Positions 1 to 6,386 are shown, counted from the stretch's first letter. The stretch: DNA of 12,209 nt from Prolixibacteraceae bacterium (GCA_016930735.1 JAFGGF010000018.1:1-12209); one strand, 5' to 3'. Notes: a model not told the origin generated them from the sequence alone. A program made the numbers and translations.

Positions 1-755
1 TCCTCATCTATGTCCAGCTTCCCCTGGATTATGTTTCCGACGGATCAAAACAATACCCGGTGATGTATATGACCGACGGCAACCGTTTGTTCCCGATGGT
101 AGCGAATATGTCAACTGTTCTTGGATTTCCTCCTACCGGATTTCCGCAGGTCATCGTTGTTGGGATCGCCTATGACATTAAAAATATGTTTCAATGGGCA
201 GCGTGGCGCACACGGGACCTTACACCGACCATTAATAAGGGTGATGAACAGTACTGGGAGGGTCTTTTGAGAAAAATGTCCGGTGATACAACCATCCAGG
301 TTGAAACCGGGGGGGCACCCCGTTTTCTGAATTTCATTTGCGATGAACTGGTTCCGTTTATCGAATCGGAATATCAGATATCAGATCAGGGAAGGGCACT
401 GGCCGGATACTCCTATGGGGGGCTCTTTATCCTGTTTGCCATGTTTGAGCGACCCGAAATGTTCCAGCGGTACTTTGCCGGAAGCCCGAGTATCAACTAC
501 GGCAACCGTGTGTTGTTCGAAATGGAAAAGGGCTATAGCCAAAACCACACCGATCTGAACGCAAGGTTGTATCTCAGCATCGGGGGACTCGAAGATCAGA
601 ATTCGATCACAGGTTTGAATGAGATGGCAAATCTACTGAAGTCACGAAACTACCCCAACCTGGATGTACGGACCCAGGTATTCGAAGGGGAATGGCACGG
701 TTCCGCCGGCCCGGCATCCATAATGAGGGCATTTATCAACCTGTACGAGGAATAA
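1..755 (+). CDS. Putative esterase, alpha/beta hydrolase fold (Fes/IroE/EsterD-like), 5'-truncated
   Basis: The open frame enters from the left edge (first full codon at 3) and ends at TAA 753-755, so about 250 C-terminal residues are visible and the N-terminus is missing. The GTG at 60 is internal: codons 3-59 already encode a typical family segment (IYVQLPLDY, then YPVMYMTDG across the GTG). Seen: the nucleophile elbow G-Y-S-Y-G-G with Ser at 411-413, an acidic stretch GGLED near 585-600, and a late His in EWHGS at 696-698 that fits the catalytic triad. Family knowledge: proteins of this type hydrolyse esters, including siderophore esters and S-formylglutathione, and many Bacteroidota copies are exported. 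Substrate here is unknown. The next gene, another hydrolase, begins 49 bases downstream on the same strand, so the two may be co-transcribed. The fold and esterase class are well supported; the specific function is not. Confidence 0.88.
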   Translation, partial: LIYVQLPLDYVSDGSKQYPVMYMTDGNRLFPMVANMSTVLGFPPTGFPQVIVVGIAYDIKNMFQWAAWRTRDLTPTINKGDEQYWEGLLRKMSGDTTIQVETGGAPRFLNFICDELVPFIESEYQISDQGRALAGYSYGGLFILFAMFERPEMFQRYFAGSPSINYGNRVLFEMEKGYSQNHTDLNARLYLSIGGLEDQNSITGLNEMANLLKSRNYPNLDVRTQVFEGEWHGSAGPASIMRAFINLYEE

Positions 756-804
756 TAAAACTCCAGGACATTCCTCTTATTAATAACATATAAACTAAAA
801 AAAA

Positions 805-1542
805 ATGAAACTAAAATGTTCTTTACTCATTTTCTGCCTGTCTTTTCTGATCACAACATCCGGAATCAGTCAGGAATCGCGGTTACTCACAACACCCGGC
901 CTATTCCCTGAAATACATGGCGTTATTGAAAAACCATCTACCCCGGGAATCCATCCGGCTGTGATTATCCTGTATGGTTCCCAGGGCTGGGCCCCTGTTT
1001 ATGCTGCCATCGCAAAGGATCTGGCCGATTCGGGATTCGTGGCGCTTGCGCTTGATTATTATGCGTATAAAGAGGGCAACTCCGTACAGGCAGGGAATGA
1101 TGAAAACTGGTCAAGGTGGCAGTCTTCGGTTAAAAGTGCAGTCACTTTTTTAATGGAAGATACCTCTGTTAAGCGATCGGTTGGTTTGCTGGGGTATTCA
1201 CTGGGTTCTTTTTTGGCTGTTTCGATTGCTTCTTCAATTCCCGAGGTGAAAGGGGTTGTTGAATATTTCGGGGGCGGAAGTTCATATACGGCGGAACTGA
1301 ATTCCCAAGTTAAAAATTTTCCGCCATTGCTTATTTTACATGGCGAGGAAGATCAGTCTGTACCGGTTTCAAAAGCCTATGAACTGCGAGATGCCGTATT
1401 AGCGCAGGGCGGAGAAGTGGAAATAAAAATCTACCCCGGAGCAGGCCATGGATTTAATGCATCCTGGCTTCCAATTTACAACGAAGCGTATGCAAATGAT
1501 TCTTTTCAGCGAACCATAGATTTTTTTCGCCGGAAATTATAG
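805..1542 (+). CDS. Secreted dienelactone hydrolase family protein
   Basis: A 245-residue protein. Residues 1-22 are a signal peptide (MKLKCSLLIFCLSFLITTSG, probable cleavage close to ISQ), so it likely acts in the periplasm or outside the cell. The mature part is a compact alpha/beta hydrolase: a beta-strand and oxyanion segment AVIILYGSQGW (52-62), nucleophile elbow G-Y-S-L-G with Ser132, acid Asp183 in LHGEEDQSVPV, and His215 in YPGAGHGFN. The Asp and His segments are characteristic of the dienelactone hydrolase family. Classical dienelactone hydrolases use Cys as nucleophile; this one has Ser, so a general esterase or thioesterase-type hydrolase is more likely than true dienelactone cleavage. 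The ATG at 805 follows an A-rich tract without a Shine-Dalgarno motif, usual for Bacteroidota. It lies 49 bases after the upstream esterase and probably shares its transcript. Substrate unknown. Confidence 0.88.
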   Translation: MKLKCSLLIFCLSFLITTSGISQESRLLTTPGLFPEIHGVIEKPSTPGIHPAVIILYGSQGWAPVYAAIAKDLADSGFVALALDYYAYKEGNSVQAGNDENWSRWQSSVKSAVTFLMEDTSVKRSVGLLGYSLGSFLAVSIASSIPEVKGVVEYFGGGSSYTAELNSQVKNFPPLLILHGEEDQSVPVSKAYELRDAVLAQGGEVEIKIYPGAGHGFNASWLPIYNEAYANDSFQRTIDFFRRKL

Positions 1543-1600
1543 AAGTATTGGTTATGCTGACTTTACTTCCAATATACCGAGTTTATGTAAACACGAAATG

Positions 1601-1679
1601 CTTAATTAACTCCGGGATAAATCCCGGAGATTCGACATACAAGAATTCGCTGGAATTAGTCCAGTTAATTCTAATTAAG
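1601..1679. repeat. Structured inverted-repeat element (possible three-way junction)
   Basis: Three nested or adjacent stems can be read directly. Outer arms are CTTAATTA (1601-1608) and TAATTAAG (1672-1679). Inside lies a perfect 9-bp hairpin, CTCCGGGAT (1610-1618) with ATCCCGGAG (1621-1629). Next to it is a second hairpin, GAATT-CG-CTGGA (1643-1654) with TCCAG-TT-AATTC (1660-1671), loop ATTAG and one 2x2 internal mismatch. Together they could fold as a closing stem with two branches, in RNA or in single-stranded DNA. The element is non-coding and lies between the hydrolase pair and the kelch gene. It may be a REP-type/RAYT-associated or MITE-like repeat, or may end transcription from the hydrolase genes; there is no T-tract, so a classical intrinsic terminator is not indicated. 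Confidence 0.55.
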
Positions 1680-1690
1680 GGCTGAAGCCC
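1679..1690. repeat. REP-like 12-bp palindrome GGGCTGAAGCCC
   Basis: GGGCT-GA-AGCCC is a perfect 5-bp inverted repeat with a 2-base centre. It abuts the structured element on its left. The identical 12-mer recurs at 4612-4623 and a variant, GGGCTTTAGCCC, at 4676-4687. All copies in the window are intergenic. Confidence 0.6.
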
Positions 1691-1710
1691 ATATTGTTAA
1701 TTGTATTGCC

Positions 1711-1730
1711 CCTTGGGATAAATCCCAGGG
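1711..1730. repeat. REP-like palindrome with GGGATAAATCCC core
   Basis: CCTTGGGAT (1711-1719) pairs with ATCCCAGGG (1722-1730) with one G-T wobble. The 12-base core GGGATAAATCCC (1715-1726) is identical to the core of the first hairpin in the neighbouring structured element (1614-1625), exactly 101 bases upstream. Flanking bases differ, so these are two related units rather than a simple tandem duplication. Confidence 0.6.
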
Positions 1731-1838
1731 TTAGTGAAAACAGATATTTTTACATAATCAGTAATTAAAACAAAAAAACATACCAGGGTACATTTTTACA
1801 AAGCCAGTTCATCAGTTCAAAATATAAAAAGTAACAGC

Positions 1839-2822
1839 ATGAAAAAATTTGATAACAAAAAAATACTATTTATTAATGTGGTAATCCTTGCCGGATTGTT
1901 AAGCACCACCTTAATTTCCAATGCTCAAAATGAACCATGGACATTCAAAAGCCCCATCCCCACTCCGCGGGGTTTTACTTCAGGTGCAGTTGTCGATGGG
2001 AAAATTTACATGATCGGTGGATTTATCACAGACCACTCTGTAACCTCATCGATGGAAATGTATAATCCTGCAACCGATTCATGGACAAAAATGGAGCCGA
2101 TGCCCGAAAGAAGCTGCGCGCATGCAACCTGCGCTTTTCAAAACAAAATATATGTTTTTGGCGGATTAACCGATCCTTACGGATATGCCGGAAAAAAAAT
2201 ATTTGTTTATAATCCGCAAACAAATAAATGGGATCAAAAAGCCGATATACCTTTTGATATTGCATTTTGTGGAATTGCTGTGGTAAAGGATGAAATTTAT
2301 CTGATCGGTGGTTCCAACAATCTGTTTATGCATCCTACGTCAAGGGTTATGGCATACAATCCTGAAACAGAAAAATGGACAGAGAAAGCTTCTCTGCCTG
2401 CTGAAAGAGCTTTTATATCAGTTTGTGTGTTGGATGGTAAAATCTATGTCTTTGGCGGTGGCGATGAAAACCTGGTTTCATTTGCATATAAAAATGTTTT
2501 TGTATATGACCCTGATACAGATTCGTGGGCAAAAAGAAATGAGATGCCAACGAGCAGGATGGGGGCAGGTGCAAGTGAAATGAACGGTAAAATATATCTG
2601 GTTGGCGGAATTACAAACGGATTGCAGGTAATTGATAAAAACTCAGTATATGATCCACAAGTGGATACATGGATGACAGAAATACCTTTACAGAACAGAA
2701 GGCAGGGATATTTTTTGGGTAAAGTGAATAATAAAATATATGCAATAGGAGGATCTTATCCGGATCCACAAAATACAAATATACCAATCATTGTTTCCAC
2801 TGTTGAGGTATATGGCCTCTGA
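1839..2822 (+). CDS. Secreted kelch-repeat beta-propeller protein
   Basis: A 327-residue protein with a basic N-terminus and hydrophobic core (residues about 9-26) ending in SNAQ, a signal peptide for export. The rest is six kelch repeats. Each has a hydrophobic strand ending in a Gly-Gly pair (residues 60-61, 108-109, 157-158, 206-207, 256-257, 304-305), and five are followed by the conserved YNP/YDP...W turn (Trp82, 131, 180, 230, 278). Spacing is 48-50 residues, as expected for kelch blades. The final strand STVEVYG and the initial WTFKSPIPTPRG probably close the propeller as a six-bladed ring. Kelch propellers usually bind proteins or glycans; some relatives (N-acetylneuraminate epimerase) are enzymes, but no specific catalytic signature is recognised here. 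Its stop is 25 bases before the metallo-beta-lactamase-fold gene, so they are likely co-transcribed. Partner or ligand unknown. Confidence 0.92.
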   Translation: MKKFDNKKILFINVVILAGLLSTTLISNAQNEPWTFKSPIPTPRGFTSGAVVDGKIYMIGGFITDHSVTSSMEMYNPATDSWTKMEPMPERSCAHATCAFQNKIYVFGGLTDPYGYAGKKIFVYNPQTNKWDQKADIPFDIAFCGIAVVKDEIYLIGGSNNLFMHPTSRVMAYNPETEKWTEKASLPAERAFISVCVLDGKIYVFGGGDENLVSFAYKNVFVYDPDTDSWAKRNEMPTSRMGAGASEMNGKIYLVGGITNGLQVIDKNSVYDPQVDTWMTEIPLQNRRQGYFLGKVNNKIYAIGGSYPDPQNTNIPIIVSTVEVYGL

Positions 2823-2847
2823 GAATAAACAAACACAATAATTTATA

Positions 2848-3525
2848 ATGAAATTACGAATATATTCTCTAAAATTCGGTATAAACACTTGCTATATTTT
2901 AAAAGGAAAGGGAATTATAATGATTGACGGTGGACCGCCAAATGCAATAAAAAAATTTGAAAAATATACTACAAAATTCAGGATTGAGCCGGATGAAATA
3001 AAGTTGATAATTTTAACACATGCCGATTTTGACCATGCAGGCTCAGCAGGAGCAATTAAAGAACGAACCGGAGCACAAATTGCAATTCATAAAAATGACA
3101 GGGAAATCCTTGAAGAAGGTCTTTTTAACTGGCCTCCGGGTGTTACCAGATGGGGTAAAGTCTCCCATACGATCTTTTCACCAATGATGAGAAGGATGCC
3201 AATTCCGCCACAAAAAGCCGATATTATTTTGAATGATGATGATTTTCCGTTGTATGATTTCGGCATTGAAGGGAAAGTTATTTATACTCCCGGGCATACT
3301 GCCGGGCATGTTTCAGTATTATTGGATAACGGAGATTTTTTTGCCGGATGTATGGCTCACAACATCCGCTTATTTACTCCGGGGCCACGACTGCCTATTT
3401 ACGCTGAAGACATCGAACAAATCAGGAAAAGCTGGAAAAAAGTTATCGAACAGGGTGCTAAAATGGTTTTCCCCGGCCATGGAAATGCTTTCCAGGTTAA
3501 GAGAATACTTGATTATATAAAATAA
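2848..3525 (+). CDS. MBL-fold metallo-hydrolase
   Basis: A 225-residue protein without a signal peptide, so predicted cytoplasmic. Metallo-beta-lactamase fold motifs appear in order: the T-H-A-D-F-D-H-A-G loop with His58, Asp62 and His63; His150 in TPGHTAGH; Asp163 in NGDFFAGC, at the place of the bridging Asp of glyoxalase-II-type enzymes; and His211 in FPGHG. The canonical HxHxDH motif is HxDxDH here, because the second His is Asp60; that variant occurs in some MBL subfamilies and may alter metal site 1. Length matches single-domain MBL hydrolases, and no extra domain is seen. The substrate cannot be told: the family includes thioester hydrolases, lactonases, nucleases and others. The gene follows the kelch gene by 25 bases on the same strand. 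The start at 2848 gives an N-terminus MKLRIYSLKFGINTCYIL that fits the first family strand. Confidence 0.9.
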   Translation: MKLRIYSLKFGINTCYILKGKGIIMIDGGPPNAIKKFEKYTTKFRIEPDEIKLIILTHADFDHAGSAGAIKERTGAQIAIHKNDREILEEGLFNWPPGVTRWGKVSHTIFSPMMRRMPIPPQKADIILNDDDFPLYDFGIEGKVIYTPGHTAGHVSVLLDNGDFFAGCMAHNIRLFTPGPRLPIYAEDIEQIRKSWKKVIEQGAKMVFPGHGNAFQVKRILDYIK

Positions 3526-3682
3526 CAGCCCCACAGAACACACATTTTACTTTCCCCTTATTAAGAATTAATCGCCTGAAAACAACCAAAATTACCTGAT
3601 ATTTATATATGCAATCGAACAATGCTTTTGCTTAACATAAATTAAACTTCCTATAATACAACCACTTACATCATCACTGGGA

Positions 3683-3713
3683 TTGATTTTTTAATTCGTT
3701 TTCCGTAACTTGT
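3683..3713 (+). promoter_or_regulatory. Candidate Bacteroidota-type promoter upstream of the 3737 lipoprotein gene
   Basis: TTG at 3683-3685 is followed 20 bases later by TAACTTGT (3706-3713). The Bacteroidota housekeeping consensus is a -33 TTTG or TTG and a -7 TAnnTTTG, so this is a partial match with correct spacing and position, 24 bases before the ATG. The rest of the 211-base gap (3526-3736) is AT-rich and shows no clear hairpin or small gene. Confidence 0.3.
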
Positions 3714-3736
3714 AGTATAAACCAAAAACTACTACC

Positions 3737-4570
3737 ATGAAAAAACTATTCTTTTTTGTGTTAATCCCATTTGTTATTTTTTCCTGCCATCATGATGAAC
3801 AAAAAGAAAAAGAAGCCGTTTTAAAAGTCCTTCAGGAAGAAGGCGATGAATTTGCCGTCAATAACCTGGAAAAAGTATTGGCCTTGCACATTCAGGATGA
3901 AACTGCAACACGGATTGAGGGTATAACAATTTATTCCGGCTGGGATGATATCAAAGCTTTGTACGAAAAATATATCACCCGGAACATGGCTGATACTGTT
4001 TTTATAAATCCGCGGAACATAAAAGAAAACTGTATCGTCAATGTGAATGGCAATTCAGCGTGGGTTGTATGCGATAACACCTGGAAATGGGAAATAGAAG
4101 GCCAACCACGGGAATCGAAAAATAAACAGATTGCTGTTCTGAAAAAGGATAACGGGAATTGGAAATTTGCATTGAATGCTTTTGTGGAGTACCAAAGGCC
4201 TGAGATTATCGGTAACTGGAACATGGTTGAAGTAAAAAATGTAAACGATGGTGTGATTAGCTCAAGTTCGCCTAACGACTTTGATGGAAAACAAATAAAA
4301 ATATGGACAAACAGCCATTTTTCCTTTTCAGGTGATTATGTACTTGACGGTGTAAAAATGGATTATTACGGTGGCGGGACTTACACGTTGAACGGCAATA
4401 ATTATACTGAGAATATTGATTACCATGCAAGAAAATCGATTGTTGGCACTTCAATTAAAATGCAGCTCGAAATAAAAGGAGACACGCTTATTCAGACCTA
4501 CCCGGTTGATGACAATGGCTACATCGACCAAAACAATTACTCGGTTGAAAAATATGTTCGTTTGGATTGA
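3737..4570 (+). CDS. Lipoprotein with SnoaL/NTF2-like and lipocalin-like domains
   Basis: A 277-residue protein. Residues 1-17 form a lipoprotein signal with lipobox IFSC (Cys17). The following HHDEQKEKE is acidic and might act as a surface-export tag, which is inference only. Residues about 25-150 look like an NTF2-like (SnoaL/DUF4440-type) cone: an N-terminal helix with VLKVLQEEGDEF, a middle helix WDDIKALYEKY, and strands WVVCDNTWKWEI and KQIAVLKKDNGNWKFAL. Residues about 155-277 look like a small lipocalin-like barrel: G-N-W near 159-161, IKIWTNSHFSFSG, GGGTYTLNGNNYTE, then repeated strands to the end. Both domain types commonly bind small hydrophobic ligands, but no catalytic residues can be assigned. 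Another DUF4440-type lipoprotein follows 185 bases downstream. The domain calls rest on pattern only; lipoprotein status is firmer. Confidence 0.8.
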   Translation: MKKLFFFVLIPFVIFSCHHDEQKEKEAVLKVLQEEGDEFAVNNLEKVLALHIQDETATRIEGITIYSGWDDIKALYEKYITRNMADTVFINPRNIKENCIVNVNGNSAWVVCDNTWKWEIEGQPRESKNKQIAVLKKDNGNWKFALNAFVEYQRPEIIGNWNMVEVKNVNDGVISSSSPNDFDGKQIKIWTNSHFSFSGDYVLDGVKMDYYGGGTYTLNGNNYTENIDYHARKSIVGTSIKMQLEIKGDTLIQTYPVDDNGYIDQNNYSVEKYVRLD

Positions 4571-4593
4571 ATTGAAAAAGGATTTCAATTTTT
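4570..4593 (+). terminator. Weak hairpin terminator directly after the 3737 gene
   Basis: AATTGAAA (4570-4577) pairs perfectly with TTTCAATT (4583-4590) around the loop AAGGA, and five T residues run 4589-4593. The hairpin begins at the last base of the stop codon. The stem is AT-rich, so termination may be partial. Confidence 0.45.
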
Positions 4594-4611
4594 ACGAAAT
4601 GAAAACTTTTA

Positions 4612-4687
4612 GGGCTGAAGCCCAATTTAACTTTCATATTCTTAAGACCGGGGTTACACATACCCTTCTGATAGCGGGCTTTAGCCC
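4612..4687. repeat. Pair of REP-like palindromes between two lipoprotein genes
   Basis: GGGCTGAAGCCC (4612-4623) and GGGCTTTAGCCC (4676-4687) lie 64 bases apart in the same orientation, judged by similar right flanks (AATTTAACTTT and ATTTACATTT). A third small dyad, GGGT (4651-4654) with ACCC (4662-4665), lies between them. The first 12-mer is identical to the one at 1679-1690. This arrangement resembles the paired short palindromes of REP/BIME-type elements. The rest of the 185-base gap leads directly to the next gene; CAACTTTG (4705-4712) is a one-mismatch -7-like box. Confidence 0.55.
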
Positions 4688-4755
4688 ATTTACATTTATT
4701 CTTTCAACTTTGTGAAATAATCATAAAACAAAATTCCAATTAAAACTAAAAAATT

Positions 4756-5229
4756 ATGAAAAACTATTTAATCATTTTTATTGCGACTGTTGTTCTGGCA
4801 ACTGTTTCGTGCCGGCAACACCATGAACAATCACCCGAAGAGTACCAGGAAGAAGTTAAACAGCAAATCGCTACAGTTGATAAACTCTGGATGGAAGCCT
4901 GGGAAAATGAAGACCTGGACTCTGTTATGTTCTTCCTCGATGAAGGTTTTCTTAACATGTTCGGATTTGGTCCCACTGCCTGGAATAAAGAGCGATGCCG
5001 GGAAGGTTTTAAAAACGTATTTGATGCTTATTCAGTCGAAGGTGTAGAATACAAAACCATAGAATTTTTCGTCGACCAAAATTATGCATTTGAAACCCAA
5101 CTTTTCAAACAAAAGTTTATTACCAACGACATACAGGACACAACATATTTTGATATGCGTACTCTTACAGTTTATAAAAAGCAGGATGATGGAAGCTGGA
5201 AATTGTTCTGGTTGATGGGACAAGAGTAA
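4756..5229 (+). CDS. DUF4440/SnoaL-like lipoprotein
   Basis: A 157-residue protein with a lipoprotein signal, MKNYLIIFIATVVLATVSC, lipid-bearing Cys19. The mature region fits one NTF2-like domain of the DUF4440/SnoaL type: a long first helix (about 32-60) with KLWMEAWENEDLDSVMFFL, an aromatic loop NMFGFGPTAWNKE, a helix EGFKNVFDAY, then the strands VEYKTIEFFVDQNYAFETQLF, TTYFDMRTLTVYKK and GSWKLFWLMGQE. The pairing of an N-terminal W...W...D.. helix with a terminal GSWK strand is typical for DUF4440. Such proteins bind or turn over small molecules in some families, but no active-site residues can be named. It is likely anchored in the outer or inner membrane facing the periplasm. The A-rich leader before ATG 4756 has no Shine-Dalgarno. 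It probably has its own promoter, since a hairpin and repeats separate it from the related gene upstream. Confidence 0.85.
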   Translation: MKNYLIIFIATVVLATVSCRQHHEQSPEEYQEEVKQQIATVDKLWMEAWENEDLDSVMFFLDEGFLNMFGFGPTAWNKERCREGFKNVFDAYSVEGVEYKTIEFFVDQNYAFETQLFKQKFITNDIQDTTYFDMRTLTVYKKQDDGSWKLFWLMGQE

Positions 5230-5363
5230 CTTTTCATTGCTACATTGCTATTTTGTCTCGAAGTGAAAGGTAATAAAAAATATTTTTCACACGACAAGTA
5301 CATGGAACAGCAATTGTGAATGAACCTACACAAACTTGACTATTTTAATAAAAAACTGATTGA

Positions 5364-5384
5364 AATTACATTGAAACTGTAATT
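5364..5384. other. AT-rich dyad
   Basis: AATTAC (5364-5369) and GTAATT (5379-5384) flank a 9-base centre. It lies 135 bases after the DUF4440 lipoprotein stop and just before the terminator-like hairpin. It could be an operator half-site pair or chance in AT-rich DNA. Confidence 0.2.
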
Positions 5385-5396
5385 ATTCTATAATCT

Positions 5397-5424
5397 AAGA
5401 AGGGGGTTCAAGCCTCCTTTTTTT
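5397..5424 (+). terminator. Intrinsic terminator-like hairpin
   Basis: Bases 5397-5407 pair with 5412-5422 through 11 positions, three of them G-T wobbles, around the loop TCAA. The G-rich left arm (five G at 5402-5406) meets CC-T-CC on the right. Seven T residues run 5418-5424. It would end transcripts from the DUF4440 lipoprotein gene, 168 bases after its stop. Because it also lies only 47 bases before ATG 5472, it could instead act in the leader of that gene. Confidence 0.6.
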
Positions 5425-5471
5425 AATCTGATATTATTAGTAAATTGATCTCATCAACAAAATACTGTTAT

Positions 5472-6386
5472 ATGAGAAAATTAATCATTTTACTTATCAG
5501 TTTTTCTTTTAATTACTATTCATTCTCACAGCAGGTTGCAGATACAACATATAATCCCGTAATTAAAAATCCTGAATATAAACCCGGAAAAGGTCCTATT
5601 GTTTATATCGACGAAGGGCATTCCAACTTTCATACAAAAGACGGGCGTTATAAAGCATTTGCAACCCTTCTGGAAAGAGATGGTTATAAGGTTAAATCCT
5701 ACTCAGGTGAATTCGACAAAGAAAAACTGGAAACAGGAAAAATCCTTGTTATTTCCAATGCCTTGAATAAAAAGAACGAAGAAAACTGGTATAAACCAGT
5801 TTTTCCTGCGTTTACTGAAAATGAAATAAACACAGTCAAAGAATGGGTTTCTGGAGGAGGAAACCTTTTCCTGATAGCCGACCATATGCCTTTTGGAGGG
5901 GCGGCCAAAAACCTTGCCGCTGCTTTTGGTTTTGAATTATCGGATGGTTTTGCCAGGGATACTACCTCAAATCATCCAGATTATTTTAATCTGAATGAAA
6001 AAACTCTTGTAAGAAGTTCCATTACTGAAGGCAGAAACAGAAATGAATCTGTTCAGCAAATTGTATCCTTTACAGGGCAGGCTTTTAAAATCCCTTCTGA
6101 TGCAAAGCCTATTTTAAAATTCACTGAAAAATACGTGATCCTTTTACCCGATACTGCCTGGGTTTTCGATAAAAACACGGAAATAATAAACGCCAAAGGC
6201 AGGTATCAGGGAGCGTTTAAAAAATTCGGAAAAGGGAAAATTGTTGTTTCCGGCGAAGCTGCCATGTTCAGTGCACAATTAGCCGGTCCACAAAAAATCA
6301 AGGCAGGAATGAACAGAGAGGATGCCAGAGAAAATTACAAACTATTACTGAATATCATTCACTGGCTGGATGGAAAGCTTGAATAG
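5472..6386 (+). CDS. Exported DUF4350-like protein (GATase-like fold)
   Basis: The preferred start is ATG 5472, giving 304 residues. It opens a good signal peptide (MRKLIILLISFSFNYYSFSQ, cleavage near SFS-QQ). The in-frame ATG at 5445 would add nine polar residues ahead of it and is less likely. Visible motifs: GPIVYIDEGHSNFHT (41-55), KILVISNALN (90-99), WVSGGGNLFLIADHMPFGGA (125-144), GKIVVSGEAAMFSAQ (255-269) and LLLNIIHWLDG (291-301). The alternating strand-helix pattern and the GGGNLFLIADH segment recall the class I glutamine-amidotransferase-like fold, as in DUF4350 and related families. There is no nucleophilic Cys in that region, so glutaminase activity is not expected. DEGH and ADH are candidate functional sites by conservation of pattern alone. 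The protein is probably periplasmic; its role is unknown. It ends convergently with the M16 gene, 88 bases away. Confidence 0.8.
   Translation: MRKLIILLISFSFNYYSFSQQVADTTYNPVIKNPEYKPGKGPIVYIDEGHSNFHTKDGRYKAFATLLERDGYKVKSYSGEFDKEKLETGKILVISNALNKKNEENWYKPVFPAFTENEINTVKEWVSGGGNLFLIADHMPFGGAAKNLAAAFGFELSDGFARDTTSNHPDYFNLNEKTLVRSSITEGRNRNESVQQIVSFTGQAFKIPSDAKPILKFTEKYVILLPDTAWVFDKNTEIINAKGRYQGAFKKFGKGKIVVSGEAAMFSAQLAGPQKIKAGMNREDARENYKLLLNIIHWLDGKLE

Noticed and set aside
60..62. GTG at 60 as a true start of the first esterase
   Set aside because: Codons 3-59 in the same frame encode a family-typical segment (IYVQLPLDY) that runs into YPVMYMTDG, so the gene is truncated by the window edge.
1601..1730. 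CRISPR array reading of the repeated palindromes
   Set aside because: The shared unit is only 12 bases, spacing is irregular, flanks differ and no cas genes are present.
4506..4715. Plus-strand 69-residue open frame spanning the end of the 3737 gene and the palindrome pair
   Set aside because: It starts inside the lipoprotein gene in another frame and its second half is only translated repeat sequence; no signal, domain or leader supports it.
5263..5290. GTGAAA/TTTCAC inverted repeat after the DUF4440 lipoprotein gene, considered as a terminator
   Set aside because: The loop is 16 bases, the stem is six base pairs and no T-tract follows the right arm; the hairpin at 5397-5424 is a much better terminator candidate.
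5445..5471. Upstream in-frame ATG as start of the DUF4350-like protein
   Set aside because: It would put nine polar residues ahead of a well-formed signal peptide beginning at ATG 5472.
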